Source of the DNA: Arachis hypogaea
Lineage: Eukaryota; Streptophyta; Magnoliopsida; Fabales; Fabaceae
NCBI RefSeq assembly: GCF_003086295.3
Contig: NC_092054.1
Location: 13,217,878-13,281,877, forward strand
Direction: 5' to 3'
Length of the DNA stretch: 64,000 nucleotides
In this document: one piece after another, positions 45,312 to 55,099 of the stretch
Numbering within the stretch: position 1 is the first letter of the stretch
Layout of the letters: each line of letters opens with the position of its first letter
Notes under the pieces: generated by a model
Database searches by the model: none
What the model was told of the DNA's origin: nothing
Seen by the model: only the letters and a program-made list of their open reading frames with translations
Made by a program: the position numbers and the translations under genes

Positions 45312-46511
45312 GGGTTAAGTACGATTTTGGTTCCTAACGTAGAGGCTAAATTTTTTTTTGTTTTTGATTTTTTTTTCCTACAAAATAGTCCCGAAAATTT
45401 AACTTAGTTTTAAAATCATCTTTTTTACTAAATTTTTTATTTTTATTACCAAATTACCCCTAATATATATATATATAAAGAAAACAGGAAAAATGGGAAA
45501 GGAAAGGTCGCACTTAGGGGGGTTGTTTCCAAGGAAGAAGAGGGGGAAGGCGGAAGGGGGAAGGGGGAAGAGAAGGTGGGGAATTTCCTCGCCGCTACCG
45601 TTGTTTTCTCGTTGCTACTGCGCAGATCTCGCCGTTTCCTTTCTTCCTCAGCACACACTCACACTAACGGCAAGAGAGGAGAGAGCAGATGGAGAGAGAA
45701 AGAGAAGAGAGGAATGAAGGATCTGGGGGAGATTGCATCCAGCTCGCCACACCTCTGCCCTCGTCGCGATTCGCAGCGCAGCCGACCACCACAACGCCCT
45801 CCTCGTCGCGATTTGCAGCCCGCCACCACCGCATTGATGTTCTCATCGCAATTCGCAGCGTCGCCACCACTGCCACAACCTTTTTCACGTGATCCGCCAC
45901 CACCACAATAGCTTTCCTCCCCTCGCAATTCGCAGTCCACTGCCGCAGCCCCTCCTCTCCCACCACCGCCGCAGCCCTTCCCCTCGCGATTCGCAGATCA
46001 CTTGCTCTCCCTCGAGATCCCTGTAGCGCTGTTTCAATTTTTTATTCCTTTTTTCTTTAATTTTTCAGATTCAAAGGAAGGTGTTTTGCTTCTGTTTATT
46101 TCATTGTTGTTGTTGATGATGCTTCTGGTTGGTTCTGTTTATTCCTTTTATTCCATTGTTGTTGTTGATGCCTTTGGTTACTTCTGTTTCTACCTGCTTC
46201 TGTTTTTGCTTCTGTTTCTGATTCTGCTTTTGTTGTTGCTCTGATTCCATTATCCATTGTTATTGTTGTTGTTGTTCTTGTGATTTTTGTTGTTTGATTG
46301 TTGTTGATTCTGCTTCTGTTTCTGCTTTTACTTGTGCCTCTGCGCCTTTGCTTCTAGTTGATTTTGGGAAAGAAGGGGAAAGGGTATTTTCGTCTGAAGG
46401 AGAATTTTAAAACTAAGTTAAACCTTCAGAACCATTCTATAGTTAAAAAAATGTCAAAAACGAAAAAAAAATTTCAGCCTCTACATTAAAGACCAAAATC
46501 GTACTTAACCC
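45312..46511. mobile_element. Non-autonomous MULE, 1,200 bp, with tandem GC-rich core
   Basis: Inverted ends GGGTTAAGTACGATTTTGGT and ACCAAAATCGTACTTAACCC extend to about 150 bp with decay. Exact 9-bp target duplication TTTTTATAT at 45303-45311 and 46512-46520. The related sequence at 55.1 kb has the same surroundings with one copy of the target, an empty site. The core (about 45480-46330) is GC-rich: five diverged repeats of a CCTCGTCGCGATTCGCAG unit (45755-46000), then T/G-rich sequence. Overlapping ORFs in several frames arise from the repeats; I do not call a protein, though capture of host sequence (Pack-MULE) is possible. Confidence 0.92.
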
Positions 46512-46520
46512 TTTTTATAT

Positions 46521-46865
46521 TCTCTCGTATCAATTGTATAAGTGTTTTTTACTAACTTAAAAGATATACAAAATTTTAGTTTATATAGCATAAATTGTAT
46601 TCATGCTTTTATGCAAAAAATTATATAGCGCTTTTTTTTTTTTTATTTTGAAGTTGAGATTGTTTAAAACCAACATTCATAAGGATATTAATTTTTTTTT
46701 TAATTATTTAAATAAAAAACCCTAAATTTGTTATTTTTATAAAATTTTTATTGGTCAGGTCATTCTGTTGATTTAAATTTTTATTGGTCAAGTCATTCGA
46801 TAGTTAATAAAAATATAATAATAAAGAACAGAGACCCCACTCCATTATTCGGTTAGTCAGTTTGT
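46521..46865. other. Continuation of the 55-kb paralogue, then AT-rich
   Basis: 46521 to about 46640 aligns with 55163-55290 (shared: AAAGATATACAAAA, TTATATAGCATAAATTGTAT). A pair of TTTTTATTGGTCA-GTCATTC copies at about 46745 and 46780 matches TTTTTATTGGTCAAGTCATT at 55265. Confidence 0.65.
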
Positions 46866-47046
46866 GAGTTAATACTTAAAATGACCTCTAAAATTTGACT
46901 CCTAATGCAATTTAGACCTCAAACTTTCAATTAACTCAAATTGTATCCTGAAAGTTTGATCCGTACCTTAATTTGGCCCTTTTGTCATTTTTCGTCACCG
47001 AAAAGCTAACTTGGTAAATTTTACGAGTCATTTTGAGTATTAACTC
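46866..47046. mobile_element. Small TIR element, family shared with 52.2 kb
   Basis: Left end GAGTTAATACTTAAAATGAC, right end GTCATTTTGAGTATTAACTC: about 20-25 bp inverted repeats with few mismatches. Interior has the ATTTGACTCCTAAT and CAATTAACTCAAATTGTA blocks seen in the 52246 element. A further right end of the same family (ATCATTTTGAGTATTAAT) occurs at about 48940-48960. No clean target duplication. Confidence 0.65.
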
Positions 47047-47690
47047 GTTTTAATTCTACCCCAACCATCAAATTTTTAACAATCAATATATGGTCAACAA
47101 TTTTTTTTCCAGTTTTATCTTTCTTTTATACCTACCATCATTATTATCATCACACTATTCTCTCTCTCTCCTCTTAATCATTGAAGCAACCATCACTGGC
47201 CAAACAAGCCGTTGGAACTAAGAATCCAATACATCACTACATCAAAAGAAGAATCCAAAAAAATAAAAAGAAGAAAGTTTTAAGCTTTATTTTTTTAATC
47301 TTCACCCTAATTTATTCAAATAACAAAATCAAGTTTAATTTTTTCTTTTTATTATTTTTTGATTTTGGGGCAAAGAATGAATGAGTTGAAAGAAAAATTG
47401 TTGAAGAAGCTGAAATCAATCAAGCCAATTGGGTCTCAAGTAAGTTCAAATCCTTTAAGTGAAAGCATTAGTACGTTGATTTTTTCCAAAAAATTCCAAC
47501 TTTCAACCTAAGTTCTCTCTTTGTTTTCCAAAAAAATGTTTCCAAGAAAATAGTTGTTGTCCATCATTTCCAGAGAACTTTGCTACAATAAATTTTTATG
47601 GTGGCCAATCCAATTAAAAGAAATCAGAATCCCATGACACCAAAAAAAGAGAGTTAAGTCTCAAGAGTCTTGATCCGGCCATTACAAATC
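47047..47690. other. Intergenic, no supported gene
   Basis: AT-rich with CT-microsatellite-like TCTCTCTCTC near 47159. Short ORFs unconvincing. Confidence 0.45.
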
Positions 47691-48030
47691 CAACATCATA
47701 AATCGGCTTTATCATTCATAACTCGACATTATTCACATTATTACCCAGAAAACTAGCGTTATAGTTCGGCATTACAGTCATTAATCGGCATTCAACGCCA
47801 TTAATCGGCCACTTACGTTACAACTCAGCCTAACGGGCTGATTTATAAAAATGAAACGTCCAACCTAACGTTTCACTTTATTATTGCTCTTTAATACATG
47901 CAATAAAGCAGAATCATAACGGACTAATACATCTTCGCCTACAAAAGGTATGATCTTCTATCCTAAAGACACATTGAATTCTCAATACTTACTTAAGTTT
48001 CGGAGTGCCTTTGCAGGTACACTCCCCCCC
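47690..48030 (+). repeat. Gypsy-type LTR fragment (probable)
   Basis: Contains repeated ATTAATCGGC / CATTAATCGG words, a GCCTACAAAAGGTATGAT leader-like site and the sequence TTACTTAAGTTTCGGAGTGC followed by CTTTGCAGGTACACTCCC, which resembles the R/U5 part of Tat-type Ty3-gypsy LTRs in plants. No partner LTR or internal domain in the window; assignment rests on remembered motif similarity. Confidence 0.45.
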
Positions 48031-48879
48031 TGTTTCTTGCTCAAAGCTCTACGCAATTGGACACCCTCTTGGAATAAAGCTCGGATTGTCACAAGGCTTA
48101 AAGGTCGGCACCGAAGATAATAACTCGGCGTCGACTCCTAGAGACTGAGCTCTCCCTCCAGGTATCCATACAAGAACAAGTCTAATTTCAGAAAGTGAGT
48201 TTAAGTCTCGCCGATTCTGTGCGCACATGGTGTTGCTGTAGGCCAAGTTGGAAGCTTTTCACACTTGTTTACCTAGCATTATGCAGATCAGGATCACCCA
48301 AAATTTCCTAGCACAAACAGCGGAAGATTTAGAAGAGGAGTGGAGGCAGACGGCCAATCCGAACACCGCGACGGCGAAGAAGAATCAGAATACGCAGAGC
48401 CAGAGTAGAGGCAGATGCTGACTCACAACTGTGACGACGACGGTAACTCAGAGGCCGAAGTAGAGGATGGCAAAGGCTAATAGAATAAAGAAGCACGAGA
48501 AGAGGCAGATCCAGAAGATATGATAGGAGGTCAAAAACAGGGACCAAAAGTCACGATGAGATTCCGGCTATGCGTGTGGCAATCAGTGTGTGAGTGCGTT
48601 GATTGTTGTGACCGGAGTGTGTGAGTACGAGACGAGAGAGTTGAGAGACTGAGGTGAGATTTTGGAGAGATTAAGACTTAGCTGCTAGAGTTACCTAAGG
48701 CTTGTTTCTGCTCCCCAATTCACCAAAAACACAATTATTTGAGAGAAATGGAGGTTATTAGATTTTTTTTTAATTATTAGAGACTAAATTAATGCATACA
48801 AAAATTTTGCTGCATCGTTAAAACTGCTAGAAATTAACTATATGTGCCACGTCAGTTTTTTTATGACAGAAATAGATGG
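48031..48879. other. Unassigned, GC-moderate debris
   Basis: Minus-strand ORFs at 48049-48246 and 48329-48547 have no recognised relatives. Possibly internal sequence of the gypsy-like element, but no gag or pol motif was found. Confidence 0.4.
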
Positions 48880-49045
48880 AAAAGCCAACTTAAACTACGT
48901 CTTAAAATTTCAAATTAAATTAAATTGTGGTCAAATTTCAGGATCATTTTGAGTATTAATGTTGACGACGCACTCACCTCTACACACTCTGACTTGGATC
49001 TCTCTTCTCTCATCTCACCCATAAATACTGATCTTCTCCACCCAC

Positions 49046-49192
49046 GTGCGCCTTTCGTTGTCGTGCTTCCAACGACTCAAGAGGCACGTGACCGCCGGGG
49101 TGCACCGATCTTTCACCACCACGGAAGGGAACCGCCCTACCATCATCCACAAGCGCAGCCTCGACATTCTCCACGATCCTTGGTTCAACAAA
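49046..49192 (+). pseudogene. NAD-malic enzyme first-exon remnant
   Basis: Reads SLSCFQRLKRHVTAGVHRSF, then TTTEGNRPTIIHKRSLDILH and DPWFNK, and stops at a canonical donor (GTATGT, 49193). This is the N-terminus of plant mitochondrial NAD-malic enzyme: basic, Ser/Arg-rich transit-peptide-like residues, then the conserved KRSLDILHDPWFNKG block. No ATG precedes it in frame; the codon at 49046 is GTG, so the natural start has probably been lost. The 5' flank (48961-49045) resembles a pyrimidine-rich leader. Confidence 0.85.
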
Positions 49193-49969
49193 GTATGTAT
49201 AAATACTCTTAAATTCTCGATCTTAAATTTGTTAATCGTTATGATGTTAATCAAATTGGATTCATTGCTTTGGGAGCTACTTTTAGCTTAGATGACTTAT
49301 TAATTTCATCCGAACAACCATAAAATTCTTCATAGTTGCTTGCTTATGAGTTGTAATAGCATATGGATTCAGTAACTATAGGGTGTGTTCGTGTTGTCAA
49401 ATTATTTTTTTTTTTCGAACAGAAAAATCACGTTTCTCAGTTCTCTCTCTCTGTCTCTGTGTGTGTCTAAGCGCTATCTGATCAACTTCTATTTTTATTG
49501 AATTCAGTGGTAATACTAGTCTTAATCTTGGCATCTAATAGTTTCAACTTTTAGTTTCGGTCAAATTAAGTGCAAACTGCATTCTTGTTTGTGTATTACG
49601 TTAATACAAAAGAAGTACAGTTCTGTTGGGTATCTTGTCACAGTAAGAAGGCAGTCCGGTGCAAAGCATCTGGTGTTATGCAGTATGCACGGTCTAGGGA
49701 AGGGCCGCTTGTAATGTAGGCAACCTAAACCCTAAACTCTAACCACCCCCTCGGGGCACGGGCGGTGCCCGGCTGGAATTCAGTTGATGCTGCATCATGT
49801 GGTTTTGAGCCATATCATTCGTTTGTATGTTCCTTTCCAGTCATAAATTGGAAAATTAAACTTGCCGTGTTTACTTCTCTTTGTAATTAAAGATGTATTG
49901 ATGCATATTAATTATCCTGTTTTATCCAAGGAATGGGATTAACTTCAGTGACATGTATTACATGGTCAG
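49193..49969. other. Intron-like gap of NAD-malic enzyme relic
   Basis: Begins with GTATGT and ends with ATGGTCAG. The exon(s) expected between the DPWFNK block and the EYAPVVYTPTVG block were not found, though intron-like T-rich sequence fills the gap. A CT/GT microsatellite lies at about 49442-49470. Contains GCACGGGCGGTGCCCGGC, a GC-rich palindrome, near 49756. Confidence 0.5.
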
Positions 49970-50137
49970 GTTTTGATTGCGAACATTGAGGAATATGCAC
50001 CAGTAGTGTACACTCCAACAGTTGGACTTGTATGTCAGAACTATAGTGGATTGTTTAGAAGGCCAAGAGGAATGTACTTTAGTGCCGATGATTGCGGAGA
50101 AATGATGTCTATGGTCTATAACTGGCCCGCTGAGCAG
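49970..50137 (+). pseudogene. NAD-malic enzyme exon (YTPTVG block)
   Basis: A 168-bp exon, 56 codons with no stop, reading VLIANIEEYAPVVYTPTVGL, then VCQNYSGLFRRPRGMYFS, then DDCGEMMSMVYNWPAEQ. It is the highly conserved malic enzyme segment that forms part of the active-site and malate-binding region; plant NAD-malic enzymes have Arg where this copy has Cys (DDCGEMM), a likely damaging change. Acceptor AG (49968-49969) intact; the donor is GTCCTT, weaker than consensus. The next 30 bp lead straight into the KIB inverted repeat. Confidence 0.9.
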
Positions 50138-50167
50138 GTCCTTAATTATCCACATCACACTATCCCA

Positions 50168-50798
50168 TAATCTTTTGAATTGTCAATAAAAAAAAATCAA
50201 TTACAAAAGAGCCATATAATTCTAAATGGCAAATCCTAAATTACTATGGAACTATCCAAATTGATGGAGAATCAATCCTATTTGCACATTGCATGAGACT
50301 CTTAACAAATTTTTCTTGAAGATTGAAAACACCCCAATCATGTCCACCATACATGTAATTCAAAACCATCTCTTATCACCTATCATCTGTGAAGTAGATT
50401 GAGTTTTCTTCACACCCTAAGCAAGTTTTAATATCCATTGATACAGACTCATTAGCACCCAAGAACAGAACTTTATCATGTAAAAATCTCATTTTTTTCC
50501 ACTTCTTGTCTCCAATATCAAGTTTATAAACAGTAAAATACTTTGTTTTATAAGGACAAATCAATGGTTGTGTATCCTCAGATGATAAAAGATCTCCTTC
50601 TTTTACTACCAACCCGTCATCATTCACAAAATTCCCAATAAATCTTATCACCAGCAAGATTTCTTCTGCAAATACCACCAAGTACAAATTTCTTGAGAAT
50701 TTATCTCCTAAATATGGTTTCTCCTCTTCATAATTCGCCTCCACAGTTGGTGTTAGAAGAATCAATCTTTAAGAATTTTCTCACAAATATTCCAAATT
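50168..50798 (-). pseudogene. KIB1-4 fragment, left arm (minus)
   Basis: Encodes the C-terminal half of a KIB propeller from LILLTPTVEANYEEEK to IYFTDDR, then two consecutive stops (TGA TAA; TGA at 50376-50378) where the intact genes read Trp-Glu, and a degenerate remainder (MYGGHDWGVFN can still be read) plus 3' flank. No start codon or promoter. Confidence 0.9.
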
Positions 50799-50828
50799 GT
50801 GAAGCCGAATTACGAGAAAATCTTTAAG

Positions 50829-51386
50829 AAGTTTGGAATATTTGTGGAAAAATTCTTAAAGAGTGATTCTTCTAACACCAACTGTGGAGCCGAATTATGA
50901 AGAGGAGAAACCATATTTAGGAGATAAATTCTCAAGAAATTTGTACTTGGTGATATCTGTAGAAGAAATCTTGCTGGTGATAAGGTTTATTGGGAATTTT
51001 GTGAATGATGACAGGTTGGTAGTAGAAGAAGGAGATCTTTTATCATATGAGGATACACAACCATTGATTTGTCCTTATAGAACAAAGTATTTTACTGTTT
51101 ATAAACTTGATATTGGAAACAAGAAGTGGAAAAAAATGAGATCTTTACATGATAAAGATCTGTTCTTGGGTGCTAATCAGTCTTTATCAATGGATGTTAA
51201 AGTTTGCTTGGGGTGTGAAGCAAACTCAATCTACTTCACAGATGATAGGTGGGAAGAGATGACTTTGGACTACATGTATGGTGGACATGATTGGGGTGTT
51301 TCCAATCTTGAAGAGAAATGTGTTAAGAGCCTTATGCAATGTGCAAATAGGATTGATCCTCCACCAATTTGGGTAGCTCTATAGTA
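50829..51386 (+). pseudogene. KIB1-4 fragment, right arm (plus)
   Basis: C-terminal half of a KIB gene, open from about 50863 to the natural stop at 51382-51384 (173 codons), with ILLTPTVEPNYEEEK, YFTVYKLDIGNKKWKKM, IYFTDDRWEEM and GGHDWGV. The N-terminal propeller half is absent. The upstream codons (from 50829) are out of frame or stopped (an in-frame shift at GAGTGATTC), so it cannot be a complete protein. Belongs to the NYEEEK sublineage with copy 3. Confidence 0.9.
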
Positions 51387-51474
51387 ATTTAGGGTTTGCC
51401 ATTTAGAATGATATGGTTCTTTGGTAATTGATTTTTTTTTTGTTTCTTCTCTATTTGACAATTCAAAAAATCTT

Positions 51475-52020
51475 GTAAAGAACTTAAGATTCACTAATTT
51501 TTTTTAAGTGCATATGACACATTACAATATATCTTTTTCTTTCCTCCTAGTAATCTATTCTAGTCTCTTTTTGGTAGAAACCTGTGTATTATGTGGTACA
51601 GTAATCACCTTTTCTTTTTTACTTCTAATTTAAAGAACATCATAAGCAAATTGAATTGAACAGTGTTAAACATTATGTTCTCTTATTTTTCATGCTTAGA
51701 ATAAATGAAGAAAACATTTCGTTTCGTATATATCGGAATGGGAAATAAAAAACTATTGTTGTTTCTTGACTAAGGACAATGTATTGTTGTTGTACTTGTA
51801 TATGCAGTAATGGCAGTTGCTGATATGGTTTTTTTGTTTTAACTCGTCACCTTATTCGGTTATTCCACTTATATTTGGTTTTGTGTTTATGTTTTGCTGC
51901 TTTACACGGTCATGGAGTTCTATTCTTGCTACTCCTGAGAGTGTAGAGGTGAAGTTATGATTGGATGACTAAAATTACTACATAAAATATTTTTTAAAAT
52001 TATCTTTTGAATAATTTCTA
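51475..52020. other. KIB 3' flank, then intergenic
   Basis: To about 51720 this is the same 3' flank as 12744-13070. Beyond it nothing is recognised until the LRR pseudogene. Confidence 0.6.
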
Positions 52021-52023
52021 GAG

Positions 52024-52957
52024 GTAGTTGTTATGGTGGGCTGCTCTTTAGTGGATGATGTTGGATTGCAGTATCTTGAAAATGGATGTCCACTTCTTAA
52101 GGGGAACTTTAGGTAAGTTTCAAGAAGTTTGCCTGATGAGTTGTGTGGAGCATAGAGACAGATATATGTATCACGGTGCAACTGTATTGGCTCCTCTGGC
52201 TTAATATCTCTAGTTAGTGGACATGTGGATCTTGTAGAGATACCTGAGTTAATACTCAAAATAGTCCTTGAAATTTGACCACCAATTTAATTTAACTCTC
52301 GAATTTTCAATTGACCCAAATTGTACCATGAAATTTTAACGCGTGTCTCAAGTTGGTCCTTCTGTGGCAAATTTAGTTGACACCTAGCAGTGGCACAAGA
52401 AAAATGACGTCATATTTCAAAAACCCAATTCTCTGTTCCTTCATCACTGAAAGGGGACGGAAATGGACGAAAGGGCCAACTTGAGGCACGCGTTAAAATT
52501 TTTGGGTATAATTTGGGTCAATTGAAAATTCGAGAGTTAAATTGAATCGGAGATTAAATTTTAGGGGTCATTTTGATTATTAACTCGACTACTCGAGTTT
52601 GTGACATGGTGACTGAGAAGTGTATTTATCATAACTTGATCTTACTGATTGCTCTGGCATCAATGACATTGGTAAATTTCTTGTATCTGTAATTAGACTT
52701 AAGTACCTATCTGGGTGTTTAGAACTCTTAAGATTGAAGTTAGGATTGTGCACAAACATATCAGACATTGGGTTGTCACAAATTGCTTATATATTGGAGG
52801 TGATGGGCTAGCAGCACTTGCAAGTGGATGTAAGAAGCTGATGAAGCTTAATGTGTCGTATTGCAAGAGACTGGCCGATTTAGATTTAAAACATTGTGAA
52901 AAAATACATGATTCTGGTTTCTGGGCCCTTGCTTTTTACTCACAAAACATGATTTAA
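52024..52957 (+). pseudogene. F-box/LRR protein (FBL3/RAE1-like) pseudogene
   Basis: Four LRR pieces in + orientation: VGCSLVDDVGLQYLENGCPL at 52036-52095; VSGHVDLVEI at about 52205-52240; CDMVTEK then LDLTDCSGINDIG at about 52603-52675; and GGDGLAALASGCKKLMKLNV then SYCKRLADLDLKHCEK up to FWALAFYSQNM at 52795-52950. All belong, in order, to the plant F-box/LRR-repeat protein 3 type (Arabidopsis RAE1 and relatives, SCF substrate receptors). The last piece joins two distant repeats at SYC/KRLADL, skipping several LRRs, and a MITE (52246-52586) sits inside. No intron-like borders were checked, so processed origin is open. Confidence 0.82.
52246..52586. mobile_element. TIR MITE, 341 bp, inside the LRR pseudogene
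   Basis: Left end GAGTTAATACTCAAAATAGT, right end ATTTTGATTATTAACTC; the inverted similarity runs about 120 bp, sharing AACTCTCGAATTTTCAATTG and TTTTAACGCGTG. Related to the element at 46866. Target duplication not evident. Confidence 0.8.
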
Positions 52958-53203
52958 TATCTTATTCTCATATGTTTTTAGCCATTTGAATTGGTATCAA
53001 AATATATTTTTTAAGGAGTTGAGCTTCCTAATAAAGATTGTAGAGAAGAAGATTTAAATATGTTGAATCATCATCTAGTTACCTTGTCCCTCAATAGACC
53101 ACCATTATTTATTGATGATGACAACCATTTATACCAGCGAAACAAATGAGACTATTCTCTAAGGTAAAATATATTCTAATATTACCCTTTATCTATCTAT
53201 CTA
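52958..53203. other. Intergenic; short (TATC)n run
   Basis: No gene. CTATCTATCTATC at about 53190-53206 abuts the Helitron end. Confidence 0.5.
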
Positions 53204-55099
53204 TCTATTCTTAATATATAAAAGTAGATGTATGCATTTACCTACATTACTTTTAAGACATTTTTTTTTCTTACTAATGCCATGTCAGCAATATCGCTTA
53301 CTTAGCAAAATTTTATAATCAACTACTCAATTCTTGTCAAATCAACTATTATTTCCAAATCAACAAAAAAATAAAATATACAAATAAAAAACTAAAAAAT
53401 ACAATACAATATATTTGTAACCTACAAATACATTGAATTCATATTCCTATATTTATTATATCTTACCGTTATAAACAATACAATAAATTTATGACCACAA
53501 CAATTAATTTATTAATTTTTATAAATAACTCACTAAAGGTAATAAATATCCATATTACAAATGTCATAATAATCTATTCTTAATATATAAAAGTAAATGC
53601 ATAAGTTTACCCACGTTACATTTAAGACATTTCTTTCCTCCTACTAATGCCATGTCGGCGATATCGTTTACTTGACAAAATTTTAGAATCAACTACTCAA
53701 TTCTTGCCAAATCAACTATTATTTTCAAATTAACAAAAAAATAAAATATACAAATAAAAAAATAAAAAATACAATACAATAAATTTGTAACCTACAAATA
53801 CATTTAATTTATATTTCTATATTTATTATATCTTACCGTTATAAACAATACAATAAATTTATAACTCCAACAATTAATTTCTTAATTTTTATAAATAACT
53901 CACTAAAGGTAATAAATATCCATATTACAAATGTCATAATTATATTATTAATCATAATAAATTTTACGTTATAAGTATTCAAATTCCATACTATTTAAAC
54001 TACTTATATAAATCTCTTATCACTATTCCTTCAAATAATATCAAATTTAGCAAAAAAAAATTATTTTTAACTACACATCTCAAACTTACTCAATAGAGCA
54101 TCATTCTTTCAGAGCAGAATTATTAGAAATCGAATAACTATCAAAGATCTAATGGCCATGCAATGAGAATCTGATGATCAGGTATGACAAAAAAAAAACT
54201 CACAACATGCATCATACATTCATACTTACTCAAATATCATATACCTAATAATAACATAAATTAAATATTGGAATAGTAAAAGATCTTCACAATTTTAGCA
54301 ACTATAAACCAAATTGATGATAAATTTGGATGGAACTATGTTAAATGTAAAAAGTGTTAGAAGAAAGCATATAAAAAAGGAAACAATTACATTTGTGGCA
54401 CATGTAATCAAACACCACAATATCCAACAATAGAGTAACTCTATATACTTTTCATAATCTCATCTATCAAATTATTAGTTATTAACTCAATACTTATTTT
54501 AGGTTCAAAATTCAATTAAAGGTTTTAGATCAAAGTGTTACAACAATTTTTGTACTATTTGATGGTGAAGCAAAAAACTTATTGGGTACAACTGCTTCAA
54601 ATCTAATGACATTCCAGAAAAATAACGACATTGAAGCACCACTCCATCAAGAGATTAAGGAGAAAGAAAACCATACAAATTTAAGACACAATTTCGGAAG
54701 AAGAACATACATACAAAGATGGAACAAACAACACAATAGAAAGTGCATCAAACTCAACAATTCATAAAGAACATGTCTTCACAATAACTTACGACAGAAA
54801 GAAGAAAGCAACAATTCTAACAACAACCAATAAAAAAAAGGAGGACGAGCATCACATAAGAAGACTAAGTCCATCGATTAAAACAAATGTAAAAATCAAA
54901 CCACCAAATAAAAATATCACTTTATACAACTCCAGCATTCAAATCTTTTGTACTACAAATTATTTTAAATAAAATATATTTTAAATTTAACTTTAATTTA
55001 CACATATTTAATTTATTTTTATAAAATATAATAATTTTTAATATTTATCATATACTATCGTTAATTTACCGCCTCGTACATCGCGCAACCTCATTCTAG
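53204..55099 (+). mobile_element. Helitron with RPA-like fragment, copy 1
   Basis: 5' end TCTATTCTTAATATATAAAA preceded by A; 3' end TCATTCTAG followed by T, preceded by a short GC-rich CGCCTCGTACATCGCGCAA region: the A|TC...CTAG|T arrangement of Helitrons. The 5' end occurs twice in tandem (53204-53572 and from 53573), so an inner element is 53573-55099. Inside, plus-strand translation gives a decayed C-x2-C zinc finger (VKCKKC ... ICGTCNQTPQYPTIE, about 54330-54437) and, after an intron, FVLFDGEAKNLLGTTASNLM, both from a replication protein A large-subunit (OB-fold C) relative. No Rep/helicase, so non-autonomous. Confidence 0.85.

Larger units (their letters stand above)
50168..51474. repeat. 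Head-to-head inverted repeat of KIB 3' halves
   Basis: Two arms of about 630 bp in opposite orientation, 50168-50798 (minus) and 50829-51474 (plus), separated by only 30 bp. Each arm runs from the KIB sequence TTTGGAATATTTGTG through the stop codon and into the 3' flank (AATTGATTTTTTTT, GACAATTCAAAA). By eye the arms are over 90% identical. The loop carries GAAGCCGAATTACGAG, an echo of the arm sequence GAGCCGAATTATGAAGAGG, suggesting a template-switch origin. Any transcript crossing it would fold into a long hairpin. Confidence 0.92.

Noticed and set aside
45446..45966. Several long ORFs in the GC-rich MULE core
   Set aside because: They arise from a tandem repeat readable in many frames; none resembles a known protein.
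49750..49775. GC palindrome GCACGGGCGGTGCCCGGC considered as a structured RNA or terminator
   Set aside because: Isolated, inside an intron-like region, with nothing else to support a functional RNA.
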